DNA of 43,193 nucleotides, taken from an uncultured Bacteroides sp. (GTDB lineage Bacteria > Bacteroidota > Bacteroidia > Bacteroidales > Bacteroidaceae). This document shows, piece by piece, positions 36,133 to 42,427 of the stretch; within the stretch, counting starts at the first letter, position 1; every line of letters begins with the position of its first letter. The DNA is taken from assembly GCA_900546645.1 (NCBI GenBank), contig URDR01000016.1, forward strand, positions 1-43,193, written 5' to 3'. The translations under genes and the position numbers were made by a program. The notes under the pieces are model-generated. The model did not search any database and was not told the origin of the DNA. It worked only from the letters and a program-made list of their open reading frames with translations.

Positions 36133-36177
36133 CTACATATACCATTTATACTTTGATTACATGCACGAACCTTACTC
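36122..36177 (-). promoter_or_regulatory. Candidate ilv antiterminator
   Basis: GAGUAAGGUUC (36167-36177), which includes the leader stop codon, can pair with GAAGCCUUUCUC (36122-36133), the 5' arm of the terminator, giving 3+4+3 pairs with one mismatch and one bulge. A ribosome at the stop codon would block it and allow termination; a ribosome stalled at Val/Ile codons would leave it free. The pairing is seen in the sequence; the mechanism is inferred by analogy to known amino acid operons. Confidence 0.65.
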
Positions 36178-36256
36178 ACCTCTTGGCGATACGACCACGA
36201 CGCGAATAATATGCAGGACAGCCAAACGATTAATGAGTCTATTCATTGTAATCAAA
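36152..36256 (-). promoter_or_regulatory. Long-range helix flanking the leader ORF
   Basis: TTTGATTACA just before the leader ATG (36247-36256) is exactly complementary to TGTAAUCAAA after the leader stop (36152-36161). A 10-pair helix would close the whole leader ORF into a loop and cover its ribosome-binding region. It may provide an extra layer of control or prevent leader reinitiation. Confidence 0.5.
36172..36246 (-). CDS. Branched-chain amino acid leader peptide of the ilv operon
   Basis: 24 codons beginning MNRLINRLAVLHI and ending IRVVVVSPRGE, then TAA. Eleven residues are Leu, Ile or Val, including Ile-Ile and four Val in a row, the amino acids made by the operon. It lies about 40 bases downstream of a consensus promoter and upstream of an intrinsic terminator before ilvD. 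It should act as a sensor: shortage of charged Val, Ile or Leu tRNA stalls the ribosome and permits read-through. It has no expected function as a protein. Confidence 0.85.
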   Translation of the reverse strand: MNRLINRLAVLHIIRVVVVSPRGE

Positions 36257-36293
36257 AGTTTTTATTTCTTTGTTTATTTATGTTTCACAAGTG

Positions 36294-36324
36294 CAAAGGT
36301 AAAGGCTTTTTTGTAACAAACAAA
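36294..36324 (-). promoter_or_regulatory. Promoter of the ilv operon
   Basis: On the minus strand TTTG (36321-36324) is followed after 19 bases by TACCTTTG (36294-36301), an exact Bacteroidetes consensus. Transcription should begin near 36287, about 40 bases before the leader peptide. Confidence 0.85.
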
Positions 36325-36675
36325 TAAATTGATAGTTTTTTTTCTATTTAATTATTATCCGTAAATCCACTTTTGGTTTTTCTTGTCAGTTTATCACGAA
36401 ATAAACATCAGGGAACAGGCACCAGAGAGTAGGCTCCAGACTCCAGAGACGAGACCTTATACTTAAGCCGACAAAAGCCTCACTGTTACTAACGACCGGG
36501 CCTTGCCGTTACTAACGACCGGGCTCTGATATTACCAAGAACCATGCCCGACTGTCAGTCCGTATTAACTTATCATTCATTAAAGGAGAAGCGAAAGAAA
36601 GCCTACAAGGCATTCACAAACCAATCCGTTGGCAAAAAAGAAAAGGGAAAAGAGAAAAGAGAAGATGGTATAACA
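36325..36675. other. Gene-free region between ilv promoter and tRNA cluster
   Basis: No convincing ORF. It holds an AT-rich stretch, a CAGAGAGTAGGCTCCAGACT-like segment with short CCAGAG repeats (about 36420-36450), the GTTACTAACGACC direct repeats, and a purine-rich run of AAAAGAGAAAAG type (about 36635-36665). The rest shows nothing recognisable. Confidence 0.5.
36477..36524. repeat. Direct repeats of GTTACTAACGACCGGGC
   Basis: Two exact 17-base copies (36485-36501 and 36508-36524), 23 bases apart, separated by CTTGCC. The stretch from GCCTCACTGTTACTAACGAC onward aligns with the minus strand of 21167-21214, so it belongs to a dispersed non-coding repeat family. Confidence 0.7.
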
Positions 36676-36712
36676 AAAAGAGTGTTTAAAGCCTAAGCTA
36701 AAAACACTCTTT
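36676..36712 (-). terminator. Terminator of the tRNA cluster
   Basis: On the minus strand AAAGAGTGTTT pairs with AAACACTCTTT and is followed by TT and further T-rich sequence, just 3' of the last tRNA-Arg gene. A good intrinsic terminator for the five-tRNA transcript. Confidence 0.8.
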
Positions 36713-36715
36713 AAG

Positions 36716-36789
36716 TGACCGCGACAGGATTCAAACCTGTAACCGGCTGATCCGTAGTCAGCTACTCTATTCAGTTGAGCTACGCGGCC
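36716..36789 (-). tRNA. tRNA-Arg (ACG), copy 1
   Basis: 74 bases. The acceptor arm GGCCGCG/CGCGGTC has one G-T pair; the anticodon loop CTACGGA reads ACG, which is deaminated to ICG to decode CGN codons. The T arm is CAGGTTTGAATCCTG. The CCA end is not encoded. Last gene of the cluster in the transcription direction, and identical to the copy at 37012. Confidence 0.95.
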
Positions 36790-36825
36790 ATCTCATTTTT
36801 TTTAAAATTATGAAAAAAAACAACG

Positions 36826-36912
36826 CGGAAGCTGGGGGATTCGAACCCCCGGTACGGTTACCCGTACGTCAGTTTAGCAAACTGGTGGTTTCAGCCACTC
36901 ACCCAAACTTCC
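36826..36912 (-). tRNA. tRNA-Ser (GCT), copy 1
   Basis: 87 bases, class II with a long variable arm (GACGTACGGGTAACCGTACC region). The anticodon loop TTGCTAA reads GCT, for AGC/AGU. The acceptor arm GGAAGTT/AGCTTCC is fully paired with a T-G pair, discriminator G. CCA is not encoded. Identical to the copy at 37122. Confidence 0.95.
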
Positions 36913-36924
36913 AAATCACGTTTG

Positions 36925-36997
36925 TAGCGCATACGGGAATCGAACCCGTGTTTCAGCCGTGAGAGGGCCGCGTCCTAGGCCACTAGACGAAAGCGCC
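36925..36997 (-). tRNA. tRNA-Glu (CTC)
   Basis: 73 bases. It begins GGCGCTTTCGTCTAGTGGCC, the usual tRNA-Glu D-arm sequence, with anticodon CTC in the loop CTCTCAC and T arm ACGGGTTCGATTCCCGT. The acceptor arm has one G-T pair and one T-T mismatch (position 6). CCA is not encoded. It separates the two copies of the Arg-Ser block. Confidence 0.9.
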
Positions 36998-37011
36998 ATA
37001 CCCTTTTAAAG

Positions 37012-37085
37012 TGACCGCGACAGGATTCAAACCTGTAACCGGCTGATCCGTAGTCAGCTACTCTATTCAGTTGAGCTACGCGGCC
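37012..37085 (-). tRNA. tRNA-Arg (ACG), copy 2
   Basis: Identical to the tRNA-Arg at 36716-36789, including its spacer to the neighbouring tRNA-Ser. Second gene in the transcription direction. Confidence 0.95.
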
Positions 37086-37121
37086 ATCTCATTTTTTTTA
37101 AAATTATGAAAAAAAACAACG

Positions 37122-37208
37122 CGGAAGCTGGGGGATTCGAACCCCCGGTACGGTTACCCGTACGTCAGTTTAGCAAACTGGTGGTTTCAGCCACTCACCC
37201 AAACTTCC
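37122..37208 (-). tRNA. tRNA-Ser (GCT), copy 2
   Basis: Identical to the tRNA-Ser at 36826-36912. First gene of the cluster, about 40 bases after the predicted promoter. Confidence 0.95.
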
Positions 37209-37247
37209 AAAGTTAAGTTGTAAAAACGCTTTCTCTCAAACGCGGTG

Positions 37248-37278
37248 CAAAGATAGATGGTCTTTTTGATTCTTGCAA
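37248..37278 (-). promoter_or_regulatory. Promoter of the tRNA cluster
   Basis: On the minus strand TTG (37276-37278) is followed after 20 bases by TATCTTTG (37248-37255), an exact TAnnTTTG match. It is well placed to drive Ser-Arg-Glu-Ser-Arg as one transcript. Confidence 0.75.
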
Positions 37279-37637
37279 ACATTTAAACAACTTTTTTACG
37301 CTTTTTTACTTAATCTGCATAGGATTCAGCTTTTACCTTTTCTCTTTTTTCCTCTCTTTCCTTCTGCTTTTCAACCACTTGCCCCTTATCAGCAAACCAG
37401 CCGATTGTTTTCATCTTTCTACCTGTCATCTGCCCTTTCTCCGTTTATAAAGTACATCATACCTATAGTGAATCTTTGTCTTTTTCTCATATATGCAGTG
37501 GCTTTAGCTAACCAAAGTTCTGCAACAGCCAGATAGAAAGTGCCACTCTTTCCCTCTTCAAAACCTCCGCAACACTTGAATTCATCTAAGCCATTATTGT
37601 AATTAATACAAATTAGCAATATACTTAATATTAGGTA
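37279..37637. other. Gene-poor region between tRNA cluster and pflB promoter
   Basis: Pyrimidine-rich plus strand (CTTTTTTACG, CTCTTTTTTCC runs). On the minus strand a 66-codon frame (37419-37619, containing KCCGGFEEGKSGTFYLAVAE and AELWLAKATAYMRKRQRFTI) looks somewhat protein-like but has no clear start signal or neighbour support. A 34-codon minus-strand frame beginning MKTIGWFADKGQVVEKQ follows it. These may be remnants; I cannot assign them. Confidence 0.25.
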
Positions 37638-37668
37638 TTGCCAAAATCATAGAAAAGAGCTACCTTTG
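37638..37668 (+). promoter_or_regulatory. Promoter of pflB
   Basis: TTG (37638-37640) and TACCTTTG (37661-37668) are 20 bases apart, matching the Bacteroidetes consensus. It gives a leader of about 145 bases, much of it the A-rich repeat described separately. Confidence 0.75.
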
Positions 37669-37723
37669 CAAATGTTTTAAGACATAAAACTATCTGTTTT
37701 TTAGACAGAAGTACAAAAGAACT

Positions 37724-37815
37724 TAAAACCAAAAGAACTTAAGAATTCAAACGATTAAGGGCTTAAGAACTCAAAGACTTAAGAACTTAAAAACTCATAA
37801 ACTAAAAACTAAAAT
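37724..37815. repeat. A-rich AAGAACTTAAAAACTCA repeat in the pflB leader
   Basis: Imperfect units such as AAAGAACTTAAGAATTC, GACTTAAGAACTTAAAAAC and TCATAAACTAAAAAC run up to the pflB start. This is the same family and orientation relative to the gene as before hisB and, on the other strand, before the MATE, CLC and ilv genes. Confidence 0.75.
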
Positions 37816-37819
37816 AATT

Positions 37820-40042
37820 ATGGCTATGAATTTCAAAGAAGGTCGTTGGAACCATGAAATCAATGTAACCGATTTTGTAAAAACCAACATCACTCCGTAT
37901 GAAGGTGATGCATCTTTCTTAACCGGTCCGACAGAACGTACCAAAGCTGTATGGAACAAGTGCCTGGAAGCTCTTGCAGAAGAACGTGCCAACAACGGTG
38001 TACGCTCACTTGACCCCTCAACTGTTTCAACCATTACTTCTTTCGCTCCGGGATATATAGACAAGGAAAACGAAGTGATTGTAGGTTTGCAAACCGATGA
38101 GGTACTACGCCGTGCCATCAAGCCGTTTGGCGGAATCAAGGTAGTAGAAAAAGCATGCCGCGAAAACGGAGTCGAAGTCGACCCGAAAGTAAAAGACATC
38201 TTTACTCATTACCGTAAGACACATAACGACGGAGTATTCGATGCTTATACTGAAGAAATCCGTTCGTTCCGTTCTCTGGGATTCCTTACCGGTCTTCCCG
38301 ACAACTACGCACGCGGACGTGTCATCGGAGACTACCGCCGTTTGGCTTTATATGGCATCGACCGTATCATCGAAGCTAAACAGGATGACTTGCGCCACCT
38401 TACCGGTCCGATGACCGACGAACGCATCCGCCTGCGCGAAGAAGTTGCCGAACAAATCAAGGCTTTGAAGGAAATCAAGGTCATGGGCGAGCAATACGGC
38501 TTAGACCTTTCACGCCCGGCTACCAACGCACGCGAAGCCGTCCAGTGGGTGTATATGGCTTACCTTGCTGCCGTAAAGGAACAAGACGGAGCTGCAATGT
38601 CACTGGGTAACGTTTCTTCTTTCCTCGACATCTATATCGAATACGATATGGCTAACGGAACATTGGATGAGATCCATGCACAGGAACTCATCGACCAGTT
38701 CGTTATCAAACTGCGCATGGTACGCCACTTGCGTATGCAGGCTTATACCGATATTTTTGCAGGTGACCCTACTTGGGTAACTGAAGCTATCGGTGGACGT
38801 TTTAACGACGGACGCACTAAAGTAACCAAAACCTCGTTCCGTTTCCTCCAGACATTATACAACCTCGGTCCTTCTCCAGAACCGAACTTGACGGTACTGT
38901 GGAGCCCGGAACTGCCTGAAGGCTTCAAGAACTTCTGCGCACAGGTTTCTATCGACACCTCTTCTATCCAGTATGAAAACGATGAGCTGATGCGTGAAGT
39001 ACGTAACTCTGACGACTACGGAATTGCCTGCTGTGTTTCTTACCAGGATATCGGCCGTCACATCCAGTTCTTCGGTGCACGTTGTAACTTGGCGAAAGCA
39101 CTGTTGCTTGCCATCAACGGAGGCCGCTGCGAAAATACAGGTACATTGATGGTAAAAGACATTCCTGTACTGACTGGCGATGTGCTGAACTTCGAAGAAG
39201 TATTGGTTAACTACAAGAAGGTATTGAAAGAAATGGCACGTGTTTATAATGAAGCTATGAATATCATTCACTATATGCACGACAAGTATTACTACGAAAA
39301 GGCTCAGATGGCTTTCGTAGATACGCAGCATGCTATCAACCTGGCTTACGGTGTGGCTGGTATGTCAATTGCTGTCGACTCTCTGTCGGCTATCAAATAT
39401 GCAAAAGTAACGGCTAAACGTAACGAAATCGGCCTGACTGAAGGATTCGACATTGAAGGAGAATTCCCTTGCTTCGGTAACGACGACGACCGCGTTGACC
39501 ACTTGGCTGTTGACTTGATTTACTACTTCGATGAAGAATTGAAGAAATTGCCGATTTACAAGAATGCAAAACCCACCTTGTCTATCCTGACTATCACTTC
39601 TAACGTAATGTACGGCAAGAAGACGGGTGCTACCCCCGACGGACGTGCGAAAGGAGTTGCCTTCGCTCCGGGAGCGAACCCGATGCATGGACGTGACAAG
39701 AACGGAGCCATCGCATCACTGAGCTCAGTAGCTAAACTCCGCTACCGTGACTCACAGGATGGTATCAGTAACACGTTCTCTATCGTTCCTAAGTCACTGG
39801 GTGTAGACATGGAGAACCGGATCGAAAACTTGGTAACCATGATGGACGGATACTTCGTGAAGGGTGCGCATCACTTGAACGTAAACGTATTAAACCGCGA
39901 AATGCTTGAAGATGCAATGGAGCATCCGGAAAAATATCCGCAGCTGACAATCCGCGTATCAGGTTATGCAGTAAACTTCATCAAACTGAGCCGCGAACAT
40001 CAGTTGGAAGTAATCTCACGTAGCTTCCACGAACGTATGTAA
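37820..40042 (+). CDS. pflB: Formate C-acetyltransferase (pyruvate formate-lyase)
   Basis: 740 residues, glycyl radical enzyme converting pyruvate and CoA to acetyl-CoA and formate, a central step of anaerobic sugar fermentation. The catalytic cysteine pair is Cys404-Cys405 in GIACCVSYQ, and the glycyl radical site is RVSGYAVNF near the C terminus (Gly715). These mark true PFL rather than a diol dehydratase or other family member. The activase gene follows. A third codon ATG (37826) is an alternative start. Codon use (CGT, GAA, AAC, GGT) fits high expression. Confidence 0.97.
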   Translation: MAMNFKEGRWNHEINVTDFVKTNITPYEGDASFLTGPTERTKAVWNKCLEALAEERANNGVRSLDPSTVSTITSFAPGYIDKENEVIVGLQTDEVLRRAIKPFGGIKVVEKACRENGVEVDPKVKDIFTHYRKTHNDGVFDAYTEEIRSFRSLGFLTGLPDNYARGRVIGDYRRLALYGIDRIIEAKQDDLRHLTGPMTDERIRLREEVAEQIKALKEIKVMGEQYGLDLSRPATNAREAVQWVYMAYLAAVKEQDGAAMSLGNVSSFLDIYIEYDMANGTLDEIHAQELIDQFVIKLRMVRHLRMQAYTDIFAGDPTWVTEAIGGRFNDGRTKVTKTSFRFLQTLYNLGPSPEPNLTVLWSPELPEGFKNFCAQVSIDTSSIQYENDELMREVRNSDDYGIACCVSYQDIGRHIQFFGARCNLAKALLLAINGGRCENTGTLMVKDIPVLTGDVLNFEEVLVNYKKVLKEMARVYNEAMNIIHYMHDKYYYEKAQMAFVDTQHAINLAYGVAGMSIAVDSLSAIKYAKVTAKRNEIGLTEGFDIEGEFPCFGNDDDRVDHLAVDLIYYFDEELKKLPIYKNAKPTLSILTITSNVMYGKKTGATPDGRAKGVAFAPGANPMHGRDKNGAIASLSSVAKLRYRDSQDGISNTFSIVPKSLGVDMENRIENLVTMMDGYFVKGAHHLNVNVLNREMLEDAMEHPEKYPQLTIRVSGYAVNFIKLSREHQLEVISRSFHERM

Positions 40043-40075
40043 CAGAAACTACAACCATAAACCTTTTGGGTCTTC

Positions 40076-40165
40076 TTGAGTTGACGGGGTGACATGTTGG
40101 CAAAGCCACAGGGCCGAAACGCCTCTGGTTCTTGTCACCTAATACCTCGTCAACTTGTTTTTTAA
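40076..40165 (+). terminator. Long inverted repeat with T run between pflB and pflA
   Basis: AGTTGACGGGGT (40079-40090) pairs with ACCTCGTCAACT (40144-40155) with one mismatch, and GTGACA/TGTCAC and CCAC-AGG/CCTCTGG segments inside extend the stem. The second arm is followed by TGTTTTTT. It should act as a partial terminator or 3' stabiliser, allowing pflB to exceed pflA. The arms belong to the GTTGAC/GTCAAC family seen elsewhere. Confidence 0.6.
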
Positions 40166-40202
40166 CGATCTATTATCTACCCTAATTTTTTAAACTAACT
40201 TC

Positions 40203-40931
40203 ATGATCCGAGTTCATTCATACGAATCACTGGGCACCTACGACGGTCCCGGCATCCGCCTTGTTGTATTTTTACAAGGCTGTAACTTCCGTTGCCTGTA
40301 TTGCGCCAATCCCGATACCATAGACGCCAAAGGAGAAAGCAAAGAAACGGCTCCCGAGGAAATCCTTCGAATGGCCGTCAGCCAAAAACCTTTCTTCGGA
40401 AAAAAAGGAGGCGTAACTTTCAGCGGAGGCGAACCCACTTTTCAGGCTAAAGCCTTGATTCCCCTGTTACGTATGCTGAAAGAAGCTGGAATACACACCT
40501 GCATCGACTCAAACGGAGGTTTATGGAATGAGGATGTTAAAGAGCTTTTTTCTCTTGCCGACCTCGTCCTGCTCGATGTAAAAGAGTTTAATAACGAACG
40601 GCATAAAGCTTTAACAGCACGAAGCAACGAACAAACGCTTAAAACGGCCGAATGGCTCGAAAACAACAACAAGCCTTTCTGGTTACGCTATGTCCTCGTA
40701 CAGGGATACAGCGCCTTTAAAGAAGATATAGAAGCTTTAGGCAAGCATTTTCAAGACTATAAAATGATTCAACGCGTGGAAATCCTGCCTTACCACACAC
40801 TGGGTGTACATAAATACGAAGCCATGAAAATGGAATATCAGCTTAAAGAGGTTAAGGCAAATACCTCAGAACAATTAGAAGAAGCCAAAAAGCAAATGGA
40901 ACAGTATTTCAGTTCGGTTTACGTAAACTAA
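40203..40931 (+). CDS. pflA: Pyruvate formate-lyase activating enzyme
   Basis: 242 residues, radical SAM enzyme that generates the glycyl radical on PflB. The [4Fe-4S] motif is C27-x3-C31-x2-C34 in GCNFRCLYCANPD, with VTFSGGEPTFQ as the SAM-binding GGE region. The sequence YDGPGIRLVVFLQGC is typical of PflA. It follows pflB after a structured 160-base gap. Confidence 0.96.
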   Translation: MIRVHSYESLGTYDGPGIRLVVFLQGCNFRCLYCANPDTIDAKGESKETAPEEILRMAVSQKPFFGKKGGVTFSGGEPTFQAKALIPLLRMLKEAGIHTCIDSNGGLWNEDVKELFSLADLVLLDVKEFNNERHKALTARSNEQTLKTAEWLENNNKPFWLRYVLVQGYSAFKEDIEALGKHFQDYKMIQRVEILPYHTLGVHKYEAMKMEYQLKEVKANTSEQLEEAKKQMEQYFSSVYVN

Positions 40932-41029
40932 TATCCTGATACTCGGACACTTCTTCAGTATATTTTCGGCTTTATATACTAAAGTAATCTATAAAGCTCC
41001 TCAATAAAATAAAAAAAAGATGACTTGGT

Positions 41030-41060
41030 ATGCAGTATTCCATAAGACTCTGCATTTTTC
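41030..41060 (+). terminator. Possible terminator of pflA
   Basis: ATGCAG and CTGCAT, extended by AGT/ACT with a bulge, form a short stem followed by TTTTTC, about 100 bases after pflA. Weak. Confidence 0.35.
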
Positions 41061-41102
41061 TAACAGAAACGAAAATAAAGAATCTTTTTTTAACAAAGCA
41101 AC

Positions 41103-41330
41103 ATGGAGAAAGTCTTAACAATTGAACCGATTAAAGAATCCAAAGACATTTCAAAAAAGATTTCCAGTAAACAACTGGAAGCAAGAATTACAGCCTATAC
41201 CATACTTTTTGCTACGATTATAGTGAATATACTATGGTGGGTAGGAACTCTATCAATCCAATGGGAAACCAGCCCTGCTTCGTCATTAGAGGCCGTTCAA
41301 CCGAATACATACAAGGCTAACTTAAAATAA
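41103..41330 (+). CDS. Small single-pass membrane protein of unknown function
   Basis: 75 residues. A charged N terminus (EPIKESKDISKKISSKQLEA) is followed by one hydrophobic helix (about 31-50, AYTILFATIIVNILWWVGTL) and a short polar tail. No motif is recognised. Its reality is supported by a neat intrinsic terminator starting right at the stop codon and by an AT-rich leader (AACAAAGCAAC before ATG) typical of the organism. It lies between pflA and tRNA-Asp and is probably a separate transcription unit. Confidence 0.6.
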   Translation: MEKVLTIEPIKESKDISKKISSKQLEARITAYTILFATIIVNILWWVGTLSIQWETSPASSLEAVQPNTYKANLK

Positions 41331-41376
41331 AAAAAGAGGATTTGGTAACGCTGAAGCTTTCCCAAGTCCTTTTTTT
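41331..41376 (+). terminator. Terminator of the small membrane-protein gene
   Basis: AAAAAGAGGATTTGG and CCCAAGTCCTTTTTTT form an imperfect stem with a T run directly after the stop codon at 41330. Confidence 0.75.
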
Positions 41377-41583
41377 ATCTCGAAACCATACTCCGTTCAT
41401 TCTCGCAAGTGAATCCCCACTCTATCTCTTCCAACTTATCCAACGCATGATTCTGCTTCCGTTACACTGAACCGAGAAGGAAAAGCAAGGAAGAAACCTA
41501 TTTAAAGAAGCCCCAAACAGACTCGCGGGAAACCCCTTTTCGAAGTTTTTTTGTATTTTCTTTAAAAAAAACGCCTCAACCTA
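41377..41583. other. Gene-free stretch before tRNA-Asp
   Basis: About 200 bases with no credible ORF, repeat or structure recognised, up to the tRNA-Asp promoter. Confidence 0.6.
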
Positions 41584-41613
41584 TTGCAGGTTTCAAAAAA
41601 TGTCGTACCTTTG
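41584..41613 (+). promoter_or_regulatory. Promoter of tRNA-Asp
   Basis: TTG (41584-41586) and TACCTTTG (41606-41613), separated by 19 bases, exactly match the Bacteroidetes promoter pattern, about 45 bases before the tRNA. Confidence 0.8.
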
Positions 41614-41658
41614 CATCGCAATCGAGAGAGATAGCAAACAATAACAGAATTAAAACAA

Positions 41659-41732
41659 GGTGCGTTAGTTCAGTTGGTTAGAATACATGCCTGTCACGCA
41701 TGGGGTCACGGGTTCGAGTCCCGTACGCACCG
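41659..41732 (+). tRNA. tRNA-Asp (GTC)
   Basis: 74 bases. Acceptor arm GGTGCGT/ACGCACC is fully paired with discriminator G. The anticodon arm CATGC-CTGTCAC-GCATG reads GTC. The T arm is CACGGGTTCGAGTCCCGT-like. CCA is not encoded. It stands alone with its own promoter and terminator. Confidence 0.95.
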
Positions 41733-41733
41733 C

Positions 41734-41768
41734 AAGCCCGAATCATATTTTTGATTCGGGCTTTTTTT
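41734..41768 (+). terminator. Terminator of tRNA-Asp
   Basis: AAGCCCGAATCA and TGATTCGGGCTT form a perfect 12-base stem followed by a T run, 2 bases after the tRNA. Textbook intrinsic terminator. Confidence 0.92.
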
Positions 41769-42192
41769 ATTATATAAACCAGCCCTCCTCTACAACCACA
41801 CCAGCCACCACCTTATATTCAAACATCACCTTCCTCCATCAGACTTTATCAGAGGCAACCCATCAAGCATTCAGCCAACCGACTTCTATCTTTTAAAGTG
41901 TCATGTCAAGCCTATATCCAAGAATCAAAAAAACACCTTCACAACAATATTCTTTATATAAATATACCGTTTTCATACAAAGGTATACAAAGCAAAGTAT
42001 TTTTATATTATTTAACCAACCGCTCTATATATAGAGATTTATAGAAAATAAAGGGTATTCATTACCATTTAAAAAGAAACAAATACAAATAGTTACTTAT
42101 TCCTTTTCAGACCACCTTTTTTCAACAAAAGTGCATAAAACACAGAAGTATTCCATTTAGATAAAAAATAATAAAATACAAAAATAATTAGG
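41769..42192. other. AT-rich gene-free region with a palindrome
   Basis: No credible gene. It contains CTCTATATATAGAG (42023-42036), a perfect 14-base palindrome, and minus-strand promoter-like words (TACCTTTG near 41980) without a gene to serve. The composition becomes clearly more AT-rich than the preceding core genes, as is common near insertion elements. Confidence 0.5.
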
Positions 42193-42200
42193 TATATTTG
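42193..42200 (+). promoter_or_regulatory. -7 element before the tiny ORF
   Basis: TATATTTG fits TAnnTTTG, 27 bases before an ATG at 42227. No TTG is present at the -33 position. Confidence 0.35.
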
Positions 42201-42226
42201 TGCAATTTATTAATCTAAATGCATTT

Positions 42227-42316
42227 ATGGTCACTTTGGCAGAACATTTTAATAACACTTTTTACAATATAACGCGAACTGTTTGGAGAAGCATTAAGCA
42301 CAGAGACGATATATGA
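42227..42316 (+). CDS. Tiny ORF next to the IS element, unknown
   Basis: 29 codons beginning MVTLAEHFNNTFYNITRTVW and ending RSIKHRDDI, preceded by a promoter-like box. The amino acid pattern looks protein-like rather than random. It could be a small peptide, or the 5' remnant of a gene interrupted by the IS element, whose coding region ends 112 bases further on facing it. I recognise no family. Confidence 0.3.
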   Translation: MVTLAEHFNNTFYNITRTVWRSIKHRDDI

Positions 42317-42427
42317 CAGGTGTGTCCATACATTTATTATTTATATATATACACATCGTACGCAAAGACAAAGGTCTTACCCGCATAAGTACGCATTTTA
42401 TTAATTTAAGTTTCGCAAGTAGCTTTA

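Larger units (their letters stand above)
36713..36915. repeat. 203-base exact duplication, copy 1 (tRNA-Arg + tRNA-Ser)
   Basis: This block, including both tRNA genes and the A/T-rich spacer between them, recurs exactly at 37009-37211. The two copies are separated by 93 bases that hold tRNA-Glu. The lack of any difference even in the 8-T and 8-A runs of the spacer indicates a very recent duplication or ongoing gene conversion. Confidence 0.9.
37009..37211. repeat. 203-base exact duplication, copy 2 (tRNA-Arg + tRNA-Ser)
   Basis: Exact match to 36713-36915, offset by 296 bases, same orientation. This is the promoter-proximal copy. Confidence 0.9.

Noticed and set aside
36485..36524. CRISPR-like array (GTTACTAACGACC repeats)
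   Set aside because: Only two copies with a 6-base gap, no spacer-sized intervals and no cas genes; better explained as a dispersed repeat family.
41687..41896. 69-codon frame starting inside tRNA-Asp
   Set aside because: It begins in the tRNA and reads through its terminator; composition is low-complexity Thr/Ser/Pro.
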